The notes: a model not told the origin generated them from the letters alone. Shown: positions 16,761 to 25,947, numbered from the stretch's first letter. The stretch: 64,000 bases of DNA from an uncultured Eubacteriales bacterium (GCA_900545265.1 UQYI01000001.1:124001-188000); one strand, 5' to 3'. A program made the numbers and translations.

Positions 16761-17273
16761 TCACACCTCCTTATTCTCAAAACTCAAGGTCCGCAGCACG
16801 TCGAACGGATTGCTGCGGTTTGTTTCGGTACACCTGCACCGGCCGCGGTTGAGATTGATACCGCAAATGGGGCACAAACCCCTGCAATCCTCTCTGCACA
16901 GGCTCACCAGCGGCATCTGCAAGAGAAGATTGTCCAGATAGGCGTCCCGCAGTTCCAGGGTGTCCCCTTCATAAGGATAGCATTCCTCCTCCTTGCCGGC
17001 CATACCCGGGCGAACGAACCGTTCGCGGAAGGTGAAGGAAAAGGGTTCTTCAAAGGGCTCATTGCAGCGTGCGCAGCGGGATAAAAACACAACCTCGCCG
17101 CAGCCCTCCACGGTAAAGCCGCCTCCGTCCCCGGACACGGTCCCCCGGGCTTTGGCCGGCCCCTTAAAAGCCAGCTGCCTGCCGCAGTAGGTAATGGTGC
17201 CCAGTTCCTGGCTCAAAGAGAAAGGAAAGACCTCCCCCAGGCGCTTTGCTGCTTCATGCACAGATAGTTCCAT
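16761..17273 (-). CDS. DUF177 (YceD-type) protein
   Basis: 170 residues from ATG 17273, starting MELSVHEAAKRLGEVF. Family DUF177/YceD, linked in plants and bacteria to accumulation of 23S rRNA; here directly upstream of rpmF, its conserved partner. Two cysteine pairs are visible, CARC in the middle and CREDCRGLCPICG near the C-terminus, suggesting bound metal. A strong promoter lies 30 bases upstream. The frame is open eight codons further, to 17297, but that extension overlaps the promoter region. Confidence 0.92.
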   Translation of the reverse strand: MELSVHEAAKRLGEVFPFSLSQELGTITYCGRQLAFKGPAKARGTVSGDGGGFTVEGCGEVVFLSRCARCNEPFEEPFSFTFRERFVRPGMAGKEEECYPYEGDTLELRDAYLDNLLLQMPLVSLCREDCRGLCPICGINLNRGRCRCTETNRSNPFDVLRTLSFENKEV

Positions 17274-17302
17274 AACGGTACCCCTAAAATCAACCATCAG
17301 CT

Positions 17303-17331
17303 ATTTTACTGGTTTATGACCTTTTTGTCAA
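17303..17331 (-). promoter_or_regulatory. SigA promoter for DUF177-rpmF
   Basis: Minus strand: consensus TTGACA and TAAAAT with 17 bases between. The -35 box lies inside the last codons of ygiQ. Confidence 0.8.
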
Positions 17332-19260
17332 CCTTGTTCCGCTTAACTTTTTTCTTTTTTCTGCGGAATTTTTATATATTCCGCTCTTTGCAGGCGGTTT
17401 TCCCGCAGGAGCCTCCTTCCGCCGGGGATCGGAGCGGCCTGCCTCCCGTTCCGGGCGGGCGTTCTCCGGGGGAACAAGGGCCCCCGGCCCCCGGCCCACA
17501 AGATCCTCCCGGCCCCGCAGGCGCAGCGCCTTGCGCACCAGCGGCCGGTTGGCAGGGATCCAGTACTGCATCAGGGCCCGCTGCATGCGCTTTTCTTCAT
17601 CCCGGGGGATATGGACGCTTTCCATGGTGCGGGGATCCAGCCCCGTGTAATACATGCAGGTGGACAGGGTCCCCGGGGTGGGGTAAAAGTCCTGCACCTG
17701 CTCCGGCCGGTGCCCCGTCCTGCGGATATACTCCGCCAGCGCAATGGCGTCGTCCAGCGTGCAGCCCGGATGGGAGCTGATAAAGTAAGGCACCAGATAC
17801 TGGGCCCGCCCCTCCTTCCGGTTCAGGGTCTCATAGCGGCGGACGAATTCTTCGTATACCCGGTGCGGGGGCTTGTTCATATAATAGAGCACCCGGTCGC
17901 TTACATGCTCCGGAGCCACCTTCAGCTGGCCGGATATATGATGCTCCACCAGTTCCTTCAGAAAAGCCGGGCTTTTATCATAAAGCATGTAATCGAACCG
18001 CACCCCGGAGCGGACAAATACCTTTTTGACCCGGGGCACGTCTCTTAGCTTCCGCAGCAGGGCCACATAGTCTGATTCATCCGCCTTCATGTTGGGGCAG
18101 GGCTTATAGCCGATGCACTGCCTGTCCGGGCACACGCCGCAGGTAAGCTGTTTGGTGCAGGCCGGCTGGCGGAAGTTGGCCGTAGGCCCTCCCACATCGT
18201 GGATATATCCCTTAAAGCCCGGCAGCTCCGTCAGCAGTTTTGCCTCCCGCAGCAGGGAAGCATGGCTGCGCACCTGCACCACCCGCCCCTGATGAAAAGT
18301 CAGTGCGCAGAAGCTGCACGCTCCGAAGCAGCCCCGGCAGCTGGTCAGTGAAAATTCCACCTCCTGCAGGGCGGGAATGGGCTTTGTATACATGGGGTGG
18401 GGCCGCCTGGTATAGGGCAGGCCGTACACCCGGTCCATCTCCGCCTGGGTCAGGGGTCCGGCAGGGGGATTGGCCACCAGATAGCCTTTTTCGTGGGCCT
18501 GCACCAGCACCCGGCCCCGGACGGCGTCCTGCTCCCGGGTCTCCAGCATGAATGCACGGCAGTAGGCCTTTTTATCGGCGGACACCTCCTGATAGGAGGG
18601 CAGCACCACCGGATCCTTCAGGTGGCTGATATCCGCCGCCTGATAGCAGGTGCCCGGCACATCCCGTATCTCCTTCGGGGGCCGCCCTTCCGCCAGTGCC
18701 CGGGCCAGCGCCACCACGGAACGCTCCCCCATGCCGTACATGAGGATATCCGCCCCGGCATCATACAGAACGGAGTGGCGCACCCGGTCGTCCCAGTAAT
18801 CATAGTGGGCAAAGCGGCGCAGGCTGGCCTCTATGCCTCCGGCCAGCACCGGCACCCCGGGATACGCACGGCGGCACAGGTTGCAGTAGACGATCAGCGC
18901 CCGATCCGGCCGCTTTCCCGCCAGGCCCCCTTCTGTATAGCTGTCTTCGCTGCGGCGCTTTCTGGCGGCGGTGTAATGGTTGACCATGGAATCAATGTTC
19001 CCCGAAGACACCAGAAAGGCCAGTTTCGGCCTGCCCAGCGCCCGGAAGACTTCCGGGTCATGCCAGTCGGGCTGGCAGATCAGCCCCACGGTAAAACCTG
19101 CATCCATAAGCACCCGGGTGATAATGGCAGAGCCGAAGCTGGGATGATCGATATACGCATCCCCGGTCACATACACAAAGTCCACCTGGGCAAGCCCCAG
19201 TTTTTCCATCTCCTGCCGGGAAGCGGGGGGCACCGTGCCCCGCGCCCTATCTGTTCCCAT
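17314..19260 (-). CDS. YgiQ family radical SAM protein
   Basis: 648 residues. Large radical SAM enzyme of the YgiQ/UPF0313 family, whose reaction is not known. The SAM-cluster motif is CRGCFGACSFC in SLTSCRGCFGACSFCALTF; a second cysteine set follows (CTKQLTCGVCPDRQC). N-terminal VTGDAYIDHPSFG and the YLVPYFISSHPGCT stretch are family signatures. The ATG at 19260 has AAGGAG at eight bases and overlaps the end of the small divIVA gene by 14 bases. The C-terminal 60 residues are basic and low-complexity. Confidence 0.94.
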   Translation of the reverse strand: MGTDRARGTVPPASRQEMEKLGLAQVDFVYVTGDAYIDHPSFGSAIITRVLMDAGFTVGLICQPDWHDPEVFRALGRPKLAFLVSSGNIDSMVNHYTAARKRRSEDSYTEGGLAGKRPDRALIVYCNLCRRAYPGVPVLAGGIEASLRRFAHYDYWDDRVRHSVLYDAGADILMYGMGERSVVALARALAEGRPPKEIRDVPGTCYQAADISHLKDPVVLPSYQEVSADKKAYCRAFMLETREQDAVRGRVLVQAHEKGYLVANPPAGPLTQAEMDRVYGLPYTRRPHPMYTKPIPALQEVEFSLTSCRGCFGACSFCALTFHQGRVVQVRSHASLLREAKLLTELPGFKGYIHDVGGPTANFRQPACTKQLTCGVCPDRQCIGYKPCPNMKADESDYVALLRKLRDVPRVKKVFVRSGVRFDYMLYDKSPAFLKELVEHHISGQLKVAPEHVSDRVLYYMNKPPHRVYEEFVRRYETLNRKEGRAQYLVPYFISSHPGCTLDDAIALAEYIRRTGHRPEQVQDFYPTPGTLSTCMYYTGLDPRTMESVHIPRDEEKRMQRALMQYWIPANRPLVRKALRLRGREDLVGRGPGALVPPENARPEREAGRSDPRRKEAPAGKPPAKSGIYKNSAEKRKKLSGTRLTKRS

Positions 19261-19519
19261 GGGCGCCGGCTCCTTTCGGGAGGATGTGGGGGCTGGTGGG
19301 CTCGGTGATCTCCTCCTCCGGGTGGAGCGCCTTCTCCGGGTTGGCCCGCCTGAGTTCTCCGGCCAGATAATCGATGGTCTCCATCATCTCTTTACGCTCC
19401 TGCTCCATCTGCTGCAGGCGCAGGATGATCTCATCCAGAAAATCATCCACCTGTTCCAGATCGTAGCCGAACAGCGTCCGGCGAAAGGTTTTATTGGCAA
19501 TGGTCTGCGGCGTCAGCAT
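19247..19519 (-). CDS. Short DivIVA-domain protein
   Basis: 90 residues, much shorter than typical DivIVA (150 or more). The N-terminal lipid-binding domain is recognisable: TPQTIANKTFRRTLFGYD followed by LEQVDDFLDEII, then a short coiled coil RLQQMEQERKEMMETIDYL and a charged, proline-containing tail. DivIVA proteins sense curved membrane and recruit division or polar factors. Its place just downstream of sepF fits a role in division. A terminator lies between the two. Confidence 0.88.
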   Translation of the reverse strand: MLTPQTIANKTFRRTLFGYDLEQVDDFLDEIILRLQQMEQERKEMMETIDYLAGELRRANPEKALHPEEEITEPTSPHILPKGAGAHGNR

Positions 19520-19555
19520 GAGCCCCCTCCTGTTCCGGATATCCGCTCCGGGTGA

Positions 19556-19591
19556 TTGAAAAAAGCGGAGAGCCCGTATAAGCCGCTCCGC
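19556..19591 (-). terminator. Terminator between sepF and divIVA
   Basis: Minus strand: stem GCGGAG/CTCCGC with a 15-base loop that can pair further, followed by TTTTTT. Confidence 0.7.
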
Positions 19592-19614
19592 CAGAAGAAC
19601 CGGGATACCCGGTG

Positions 19615-20088
19615 TTACATGTCGCTGTATTCCCCGTCTTCGTTGCCGATGACGTCATAGTTGTTGGGCGCCACCACAAAAATGCCCCGGCTGATCTTCA
19701 TAATGGTGCCGGAAAGGGCATAGATGGCCCCGGAAAGGAAGTCCAGTATCCGCTGGGCGCAGCTGACCTCCAGTTCCTCCATGTTTACGATGACGGGCTT
19801 GCGGGCCTTGAGATTGTCGATGATATTCTGGGCATCCTCATAGCTGACGGGATGGTAGACGATCATCTTCATGGCGCCCACATTGGGCATGGGCACGGTC
19901 TCCCCGCCGCCCTGAAGCCGCTGTTCCCGGAGGGGCTTTTTGGCAGCGGGTTCGGGGGCCGCTTTCTGCCTCCGTGCGGGAGCGGCCTCGGCTACGCCCT
20001 CGTCCTCTTCGAACAGGTCGTCGTCGTGCTGCTTGTCGTCCGCTTCCTCAATGCCGATAAAGTCAAGGAATTTGTTATAAATACCCAC
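19615..20088 (-). CDS. sepF: Cell division protein SepF
   Basis: 157 residues from a GTG start with AGGAGG upstream. SepF bundles FtsZ and anchors it to the membrane. Amphipathic N-terminal helix (MGIYNKFLDFIGIEE), a disordered acidic/basic linker to about residue 75, then the globular SepF domain with HPVSYEDAQNIIDNLKARKP and DFLSGAIYALSGTIMKISR. It follows yggS by about 20 bases, the common ylmE-ylmF pair of Bacillota. ylmG and ylmH are not present here. Confidence 0.95.
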   Translation of the reverse strand: MGIYNKFLDFIGIEEADDKQHDDDLFEEDEGVAEAAPARRQKAAPEPAAKKPLREQRLQGGGETVPMPNVGAMKMIVYHPVSYEDAQNIIDNLKARKPVIVNMEELEVSCAQRILDFLSGAIYALSGTIMKISRGIFVVAPNNYDVIGNEDGEYSDM

Positions 20089-20109
20089 CGTATGCTCCTC
20101 CTGCCTTGG

Positions 20110-20799
20110 TTACAATCTGTTTCTTGGTCCGAATATGGCCGACCCCACCCGGATCAGGGTGGAGCCTTCCAGAATGGCTGCTTCAAAATCGTGGCTCATC
20201 CCCATGGAAAGGGTGTGCAGCTCCGCCTGCGGATACGCCGCCGCCAGCTTCTCCCGAAGGGTGTACAGCGCGCCGAAATAAGCTCTTGCCTTTTCCGGCT
20301 CCCCGGCGGGAGGCACGCACATGAGCCCCTGCACCTGCAGATGCGGAAGCGCCAGGCTCTGTTCCAGAAGCTTTTCCGTTTCCTCCGGCAGCACGCCGCC
20401 CTTCTGGGGCTCTCTGCCTATGTTTACCTGCAGCAACACCGGCTGGACGTTTTGGGCTTTGGCGGCATGAGCCTCCAGAGCCAGAGCCAGCTTTTCCCGG
20501 TCTACGGACTGGATGCAGGAAACGGTATTGCAGATGTATTTTATCTTATTGGTCTGTAGTTGTCCAATGAAATGGACCGCTATCCCCTGCTGTTTATAAA
20601 AATTTAACTTTTCCCGGACTTCCTGGGCATGATTTTCCCCCATGAGGGCAATGCCTGCCGCAGCAGCCTCCTCCATGCGGCCGGTGTCCACATATTTGGT
20701 CACGGCCATGAGGGATACCTCCTCCGCCGGCCGGCCGGCCCGGAGACAGGCGGCTTCCATCCGCTCCCGGATGTGCTCTATGTTTTCACGTATGGTCAT
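20110..20799 (-). CDS. YggS-family PLP homeostasis protein
   Basis: 229 residues. Single-domain PLP-binding TIM barrel (YggS/YlmE) that affects pyridoxal-phosphate and amino acid balance; no enzyme activity is established. The PLP lysine lies in VSLMAVTKYVD, and HFIGQLQTNKIKYI and MGMSHDFEAAI are family signatures. The ATG overlaps the stop of the HlyD-like gene (ATGA). Conserved partner of sepF. Confidence 0.95.
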   Translation of the reverse strand: MTIRENIEHIRERMEAACLRAGRPAEEVSLMAVTKYVDTGRMEEAAAAGIALMGENHAQEVREKLNFYKQQGIAVHFIGQLQTNKIKYICNTVSCIQSVDREKLALALEAHAAKAQNVQPVLLQVNIGREPQKGGVLPEETEKLLEQSLALPHLQVQGLMCVPPAGEPEKARAYFGALYTLREKLAAAYPQAELHTLSMGMSHDFEAAILEGSTLIRVGSAIFGPRNRL

Positions 20800-22163
20800 G
20801 GGGCCTCCTGTCCGCTGCTCCCGGGGGACGCCTGCACCCCCGGATCCGTGGGGAACTGGTTGGGGTCTACCGGGGCCGGGCTGCCCAGGTTGGGGGGCTC
20901 TATGGTCCCCGTCTGAGTGGGCGCCGGGGAAGGTGTAGCCGTGGGGATGGGCGTGGCCGTGGGGCCTGCTTCATCTGCACTGGGCTCCTCATAATACAGG
21001 AAGCGGATACCGCTCTTGAGCTGGATCTGCCGGTCTGCCGCCCGGATGACGGCAGTCTTGTCATCGGCGCAGAGGATCTCGATCTTGATGGGGCTGTAGC
21101 CGTTCCCCGTATACACATACAGATACGGTACGCCGCCGTTGAAGTAGATGCCGTCCACCGGTACGGCGGTGCCGCTGCCCGTATAGTGGATGCTCAGATC
21201 CATGGTGCGGTTCTCCAGCACCTGCAGGGAATCCTCCTCCACTTCCAGAATGTACAGCACATAGCTTTCGGAGGGCTTTTCTGCCACCACCCGGCCGGAA
21301 AACACCTTATCCTGATGAGAGACCTGCATATCGTACTTCTCCCCCACCACAAAGCGGTGGGCTTCATCCCCCCTTACGGTAAAGGCGATGTAAAAGCCGC
21401 TTGGCTCCACAATGCGGAACAGCCCGTTCCCTGTGGTGGAACTGAGAGGGGAGGAAGCGGTCTTTCGCACCTGCGAAGCGCTGAGGGAGAGGATGTTCAT
21501 GGCCGTTTCATAACCGTCCAGATGGAAGGAGATATAGCCTGAGCCGCCGTTGTTCAGCAGCGTGCTCTGGGCGGAAAAGGAGCTTTTCAGCCGGTCCAGT
21601 ATCTCGTAATTGGCCGTCAGAGCCGCATCTGCCGGGGTGATCTCCCGCATATAGGTCTCCCGGGCGGTGAGCAGCGCCTGCAGTTCATCCGCCAGAGTCA
21701 TATAGTTGTATTGGGAATCCCCCATGGCCGCCTGGGTCATCTTTTCCATGGTCTGCTCGATCTGGGCGTTATAGGCCGACACCTCCTGGGGCAGGGTGAC
21801 CGTGTCAGAGGAGGCCAGCTTCAAAAGCGTGATCTGCTGCCGGTATATCTTCTGGGACTGGGAAAGTATTTCCGAAAGGTGGGAGATATAGTCCTTGCCG
21901 TACAGCAGTGCTACGGGCTGCTGGTTTTCCACATACTCCCCTTCTCCCACCAGATAGCGAAGGCTGCTGTACTCCGGCGCCTCCACCACGGTCTCCTTGC
22001 GGATGACTACGCCGGTAAAAGCCACGTCCGCCTCTACCGTATCCGAAGAAAGACGTCCCGTGGAAGGATTCAGTATCTTATACCCCAAATAGGCCCCGAT
22101 GATCAGCACCGGGACCAGAAGCAGCATATAAAAGCGCAGCTTGAATTTTCTTTTGCCAGCCAA
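20796..22163 (-). CDS. HlyD-like membrane-anchored protein in the division cluster
   Basis: 455 residues with a TTG start placed behind GAGGTG. One N-terminal membrane helix (about 9-27), then an adaptor-like fold: an N-terminal barrel-sandwich strand (FTGVVIRKETVVEAPE), a helical hairpin at about 105-200 and a C-terminal beta region. The last 65 residues are a Thr/Pro-rich tail (ATPIPTATPSPAPT). It resembles periplasmic adaptor proteins, but no partner transporter is nearby. It is coupled to yggS and upstream of sepF, so a role in envelope or division is inferred from context only. Confidence 0.7.
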   Translation of the reverse strand: MAGKRKFKLRFYMLLLVPVLIIGAYLGYKILNPSTGRLSSDTVEADVAFTGVVIRKETVVEAPEYSSLRYLVGEGEYVENQQPVALLYGKDYISHLSEILSQSQKIYRQQITLLKLASSDTVTLPQEVSAYNAQIEQTMEKMTQAAMGDSQYNYMTLADELQALLTARETYMREITPADAALTANYEILDRLKSSFSAQSTLLNNGGSGYISFHLDGYETAMNILSLSASQVRKTASSPLSSTTGNGLFRIVEPSGFYIAFTVRGDEAHRFVVGEKYDMQVSHQDKVFSGRVVAEKPSESYVLYILEVEEDSLQVLENRTMDLSIHYTGSGTAVPVDGIYFNGGVPYLYVYTGNGYSPIKIEILCADDKTAVIRAADRQIQLKSGIRFLYYEEPSADEAGPTATPIPTATPSPAPTQTGTIEPPNLGSPAPVDPNQFPTDPGVQASPGSSGQEAP

Positions 22164-22205
22164 AGGCTCACCTCATTCCGTTTTTTCGGGGAACGGCGCC
22201 GGGGA

Positions 22206-23486
22206 TCAGTCCAGAGCGCCCGCCCAGCCGTCCAGCAGGGAGCCCATCTGCTTTCTGACTCCCTTTACCCGGCCCACCATGGCGCAGCTGAGGCAGCTGC
22301 CCGAAAGGATCCGGGGGATGACGGCCTGTATTTTATCCATTGTAACACACTCGATGGCCTTTAGCGTAGCCTCTATTGCGTATTCTTTGTTTTGTAAAAG
22401 TAAACTTTTTCCCAAAGCGTTCATAAAGGCGCTGCATCCTTCCATGCCCATAAGGAAGCTGCCCCGCAGCTGGTTCCTGCAAAGAAGGAATTCCCTCTCC
22501 GTAACGCCGTGCAGGCGGATATCCTCCAGCTCCTGCAAAATGAGCTCCAGAGCCAAAGGCGCCTGCTTGGGGGAACTGCCTGCATAAATGCACAGGGAGC
22601 CCGTATCCCGGTAAGCCATGGGGTAGCTGTATACGCTGTAGGCCAGCCCCCGTTCCTCCCGCACCTTCTGGAACAGCCGGGAGGACATGCTTCCCCCCAG
22701 TATGTTGCTGAGCACCGCCTGGGCATAATACGCCTCGCAGCTGCTCTTGAAGCCCGGGAGCACCAGACAGGTGTTCACCTGTTCCGTATCCCGCTCCCGG
22801 AAGATCCAGGGCCGCCGTCCGGCGGGCGCTCCTTCCGTCATCAGGTCTCTTTTTCCCGCGGGCACATCCGCAAAGGCCTTCTCTATCATGGCCGTCAAGG
22901 CCCGGGGCTCAAAGCTCCCGGCGCAGGCAATGACCATGTTCCCCCCCGTATAACGGGCGCCCATATAGGCTTCAATCTGCTGCCGGGTCAGGGCGGCCAC
23001 GGTCTCCCGGGTGCCCAGCACGGTCTTTTCCAGCACGGTGCCCCGGTAAAAGTCGCTGCCGGCGGTCTCGAAGCACAGATCCTCCGGGCTGTCCTCGCTC
23101 ATGCCGATCTCCTCGATGACCACCTGCTTCTCCCGCTCCATGCAGTCTTCCTCAAAAGCGGAGTGCAGCAGGATGTCCGAAAGGATATCCACGGCCAGGG
23201 GCAGGTCGCTGTCCAGCACCTTGGCATAAAAGCAGGTGCATTCCTTGGCGGTAAAGGCGTTCAGGTTGCCGCCGACGGCGTCCATCTCTACGGCTATATC
23301 CCGTGCGGAACGCTTTTTTGTGCCCTTGAACACCATGTGCTCGATAAAGTGGCTGATGCCGTTGTTTTCTTCCGTTTCATACACGGAGCCGGCGTTGACC
23401 CATACGCCCATGGATACGCAGCGGGTGTTCTCCATGGGCAGCAGGATCAGCCGCAGGCCGTTGGGCAGGGTGGTTTGTGTGATCAT
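22206..23486 (-). CDS. M16 family zinc peptidase (YmxG/PqqL-like)
   Basis: 426 residues from ATG 23486 (AAGGAG at nine to ten bases), starting MITQTTLPNGLRLILLPM. Inverzincin zinc site HFIEH in NGISHFIEHMVFKGT with a downstream glutamate in the ERE/QVVIEEIGM region, as in mitochondrial-processing-peptidase-like proteins. Conserved downstream neighbour of pnp in Bacillota, though separated here by a terminator. Its substrate is unknown. A longer frame up to 23594 crosses that intergenic region and is not supported. Confidence 0.94.
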   Translation of the reverse strand: MITQTTLPNGLRLILLPMENTRCVSMGVWVNAGSVYETEENNGISHFIEHMVFKGTKKRSARDIAVEMDAVGGNLNAFTAKECTCFYAKVLDSDLPLAVDILSDILLHSAFEEDCMEREKQVVIEEIGMSEDSPEDLCFETAGSDFYRGTVLEKTVLGTRETVAALTRQQIEAYMGARYTGGNMVIACAGSFEPRALTAMIEKAFADVPAGKRDLMTEGAPAGRRPWIFRERDTEQVNTCLVLPGFKSSCEAYYAQAVLSNILGGSMSSRLFQKVREERGLAYSVYSYPMAYRDTGSLCIYAGSSPKQAPLALELILQELEDIRLHGVTEREFLLCRNQLRGSFLMGMEGCSAFMNALGKSLLLQNKEYAIEATLKAIECVTMDKIQAVIPRILSGSCLSCAMVGRVKGVRKQMGSLLDGWAGALD

Positions 23487-23579
23487 TGCGTCATTCTCCT
23501 TTTGGATAGCATGCCCCGGAAAGAAAGTATCTTTCCCTCCGGCGGAAACAGCCTTTTTTCGCCCGGAAAGGGCGGTTAC

Positions 23580-23609
23580 GAAAAAGGAGCGCAATGGGTC
23601 TCATTGCGC
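23580..23609 (-). terminator. Terminator after pnp
   Basis: Minus strand: 8 bp stem GCGCAATG/CATTGCGC with a five-base loop, followed by TCCTTTTTC. Confidence 0.8.
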
Positions 23610-23630
23610 CCCCGGTATGCGGTTCTGTGC

Positions 23631-25742
23631 TTACTTGCCTTCGCCCTTGCCCTCTTCTTCGGGGAGCAGGCCCTTGCGGTCCAGGCTGATCTTGCCGGTC
23701 TTGGGATCGATCTCGATGACCCGCACCAGCACCTTGTCGCCCAGGTTCATTACGTCTTCCACTTTGTTGACCCGCTTCTTGTCCATGCGGGAAATGTGGA
23801 GCAGGCCGTCCTTGCCGGGCGTCAGGTTGATGAATGCGCCGAAGGTCTGGATGTTGACCACGGTGCCCAGATACACCTCGCCCACCTCGATATCCTTCAC
23901 GATGGAATCGATGATGCCCTTGGCTTCCTTGGCGGCCGCTTCGTCGGGAGAGGCGATGAACACGGAGCCGTCGTCCTCAATGTCGATCTTTACGCCGGTC
24001 TGGGCAATGATGCCGTTGATGGTCTTGCCGCCGCTGCCGATGACCTCGCGGATCTTATCGGGATGGATCTTGAAGGAGATGATCCGGGGCGCATAGGGGG
24101 ACATATTCTCCCGGGGAGCGGGCAGACACTCGGCCATCTTGTCCAGAATGAACATACGGCCCCGGTTGGCCTGCGCCAGCGCACGGGTGAGGATCTCCTC
24201 GTTGATGCCCTTGATCTTGATATCCATCTGGATGGCGGTGATGCCGTCACGGGTGCCGGCTACCTTAAAGTCCATGTCGCCCAGGAAGTCTTCCAGACCC
24301 TGGATATCGGTCATAACGGCGATGTTGCCGGTCTCGGTATCCTGAATGAGACCCATGGCTACGCCCGCAACGGGCTTTTTGATGGGTACGCCCGCATCCA
24401 TCAGGGCCAGCGTGCTGGCGCAGATGGAAGCCTGAGAGGTGGAACCGTTGGAGGAAATGACCTCGCTGACCAGCCGCATGCAATAGGGGAATTCCTCCTC
24501 GGAGGGCAGCACGGGGAGCAGCGCACGCTCTGCCAGAGCGCCGTGGCCGATCTCGCGGCGGCCGGGGCTGCGGACGGGGCGGGTCTCGCCGGTGCTGTAG
24601 GGAGGCATGTTATACTGGTGCATATAGCGCTTGCCCGTTTCGGTGCCGATGCCGTCCAGCATCTGGCCTTCGGAAAGGGTGCCCAGCGTGGCAATGGTCA
24701 TGACCTGGGTCTGGCCCCGGGTGAACACGGCGCTGCCGTGGGTGCGCTCCAGCAGGCCGGTCTCGCACCAGATGGGGCGGATCTCCTCCTGGGTACGGCC
24801 GTCAGGACGGATGTTGAGATCCAGTATCTTTTTGCGCATGACTTCCTTGGTCATGGCATACAGGATATCGTCCATATCCTTGCCCTCTTCGGGGTAGGCT
24901 TCGTCCAGAGCCTCGTGGACTTCCTTCTTGACCTGCTCGGTACGCTCTTCCCGCTCATGACGGTCAAAGGTGTCCATCTGCCAGACGACCTTGTCCATGG
25001 CCAGCTCGCGAACCCTGGCAGTGAGCTCTTCGGAAGCATGGTGAATGTTTACGGGCATTTTCTCCTTGCCCACATCCTGCTGGATGCCGGCAATGAAGTC
25101 TACGATCTGCTTGATGTATTCATGGCCGAAAAGAATGGCCTTGAGCATCTCCTCTTCGGAGATCTCCTGGGCACCGGCCTCCACCATCATGACGGCGTCC
25201 TTGGTGCCGGCCACGGTCAGGTGCAGGCGGCTCTTGGCCCGCTCCTCCACACCGGGGTTAAGCACGTACTTCCCGTCTACATAGCCCACGACCACACCGG
25301 CGATGGGGCCCATGAAGGGGGCGTTGGAGATGGACAGGGCAATGGACGCGCCCAGCATGGCGATGATATCGGGCTGCACGTCCTGATCTACGCTCAGCAC
25401 GGTGGCGATGACCTGGATATCGTTATAGAATCCCTTGGGGAACAGGGGCCGCAGGGGACGGTCGATAAGGCGGCAGGCCAGGATCGCCTTTTCGGAGGGA
25501 CGGCCTTCCCGCTTGATGAAGCCGCCGGGGATCTTGCCCACGGCATACATCTTCTCTTCAAATTCTACGCTGAGGGGCAGAAAATCCACGCCGGGGCGGG
25601 GCTCCTTGGCCACCGTAGCGCATACCAGCACGGCGGTGCCGCCGCAGCGGACCAGACAGGATCCCCCTGCCTGCTCGGCATACTTTCCGGTCTCAACGAC
25701 CAGCTTGCGGTCGCCGACCATGGTTTCAAAGGTTCTGAACAT
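23631..25742 (-). CDS. pnp: Polyribonucleotide nucleotidyltransferase (PNPase)
   Basis: 703 residues. Phosphate-dependent 3'-5' exoribonuclease of the RNA degradosome. Two RNase PH domains (about 1-140 and 310-540; conserved GRREIGHGALAERAL and SNGSTSQASICAS), a helical linker, then a KH domain with the IGSGGKTI GxxG loop and a C-terminal S1 domain (YLGTVVNIQTFGAFI). It follows rpsO, and the gap holds a large stem-loop and an attenuator-like terminator, where autoregulation would act in other bacteria. Confidence 0.98.
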   Translation of the reverse strand: MFRTFETMVGDRKLVVETGKYAEQAGGSCLVRCGGTAVLVCATVAKEPRPGVDFLPLSVEFEEKMYAVGKIPGGFIKREGRPSEKAILACRLIDRPLRPLFPKGFYNDIQVIATVLSVDQDVQPDIIAMLGASIALSISNAPFMGPIAGVVVGYVDGKYVLNPGVEERAKSRLHLTVAGTKDAVMMVEAGAQEISEEEMLKAILFGHEYIKQIVDFIAGIQQDVGKEKMPVNIHHASEELTARVRELAMDKVVWQMDTFDRHEREERTEQVKKEVHEALDEAYPEEGKDMDDILYAMTKEVMRKKILDLNIRPDGRTQEEIRPIWCETGLLERTHGSAVFTRGQTQVMTIATLGTLSEGQMLDGIGTETGKRYMHQYNMPPYSTGETRPVRSPGRREIGHGALAERALLPVLPSEEEFPYCMRLVSEVISSNGSTSQASICASTLALMDAGVPIKKPVAGVAMGLIQDTETGNIAVMTDIQGLEDFLGDMDFKVAGTRDGITAIQMDIKIKGINEEILTRALAQANRGRMFILDKMAECLPAPRENMSPYAPRIISFKIHPDKIREVIGSGGKTINGIIAQTGVKIDIEDDGSVFIASPDEAAAKEAKGIIDSIVKDIEVGEVYLGTVVNIQTFGAFINLTPGKDGLLHISRMDKKRVNKVEDVMNLGDKVLVRVIEIDPKTGKISLDRKGLLPEEEGKGEGK

Positions 25743-25796
25743 TCTTTATATTTCCTCTTTCTTAATTGATTCCTGCTTCAAGGCCCTTCCGGGCGT

Positions 25797-25837
25797 GAGA
25801 AAAACGCCTCCCGGGGAGGATACGGAAGATCCGGGAG
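25797..25837 (-). terminator. Terminator/attenuator upstream of pnp
   Basis: Minus strand: stem CTCCCGG/CCGGGAG with a 16-base loop, then GCGTTTTTC. It lies inside the pnp leader, so it may terminate rpsO transcripts partially or attenuate pnp. Confidence 0.6.
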
Positions 25838-25848
25838 CTACAGCCGCT

Positions 25849-25894
25849 CTCAAAAGCAGACACACGCATACAGGTGCCGCCGTCTGTTTTTGAG
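25849..25894 (-). promoter_or_regulatory. Long stem-loop in the rpsO-pnp intergenic RNA
   Basis: Minus strand: CTCAAAAACAGAC pairs with GTCTGCTTTTGAG (one mismatch) around a 20-base loop. By position it matches the RNase III-cleaved pnp leader hairpin known in E. coli, but the sequence is unrelated. Confidence 0.5.
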
Positions 25895-25911
25895 ATCGCT
25901 ATAGAAAGCAA

Positions 25912-25933
25912 GGCGGGTGTGTTGCAACCCGCC
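25912..25933 (-). terminator. Weak terminator after rpsO
   Basis: Minus strand: stem GGCGGGT/ACCCGCC with an eight-base loop, followed by the interrupted T tract TTGCTTT. Confidence 0.5.
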
Positions 25934-25947
25934 CTGTGCTTTTGCCC

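Noticed and set aside
17390..17530. GC-rich low-complexity end of ygiQ as another cloverleaf copy
   Set aside because: Some short inverted repeats occur, but no closing stem with three inner hairpins can be drawn, and the stretch is coding.
22509..25769. Very long plus-strand frame opposite pnp and the M16 peptidase
   Set aside because: Antisense shadow created by GC-rich codon bias; it is His/Gly/Gln-rich with no domain, has no ribosome-binding site, and lies opposite two unmistakable genes.
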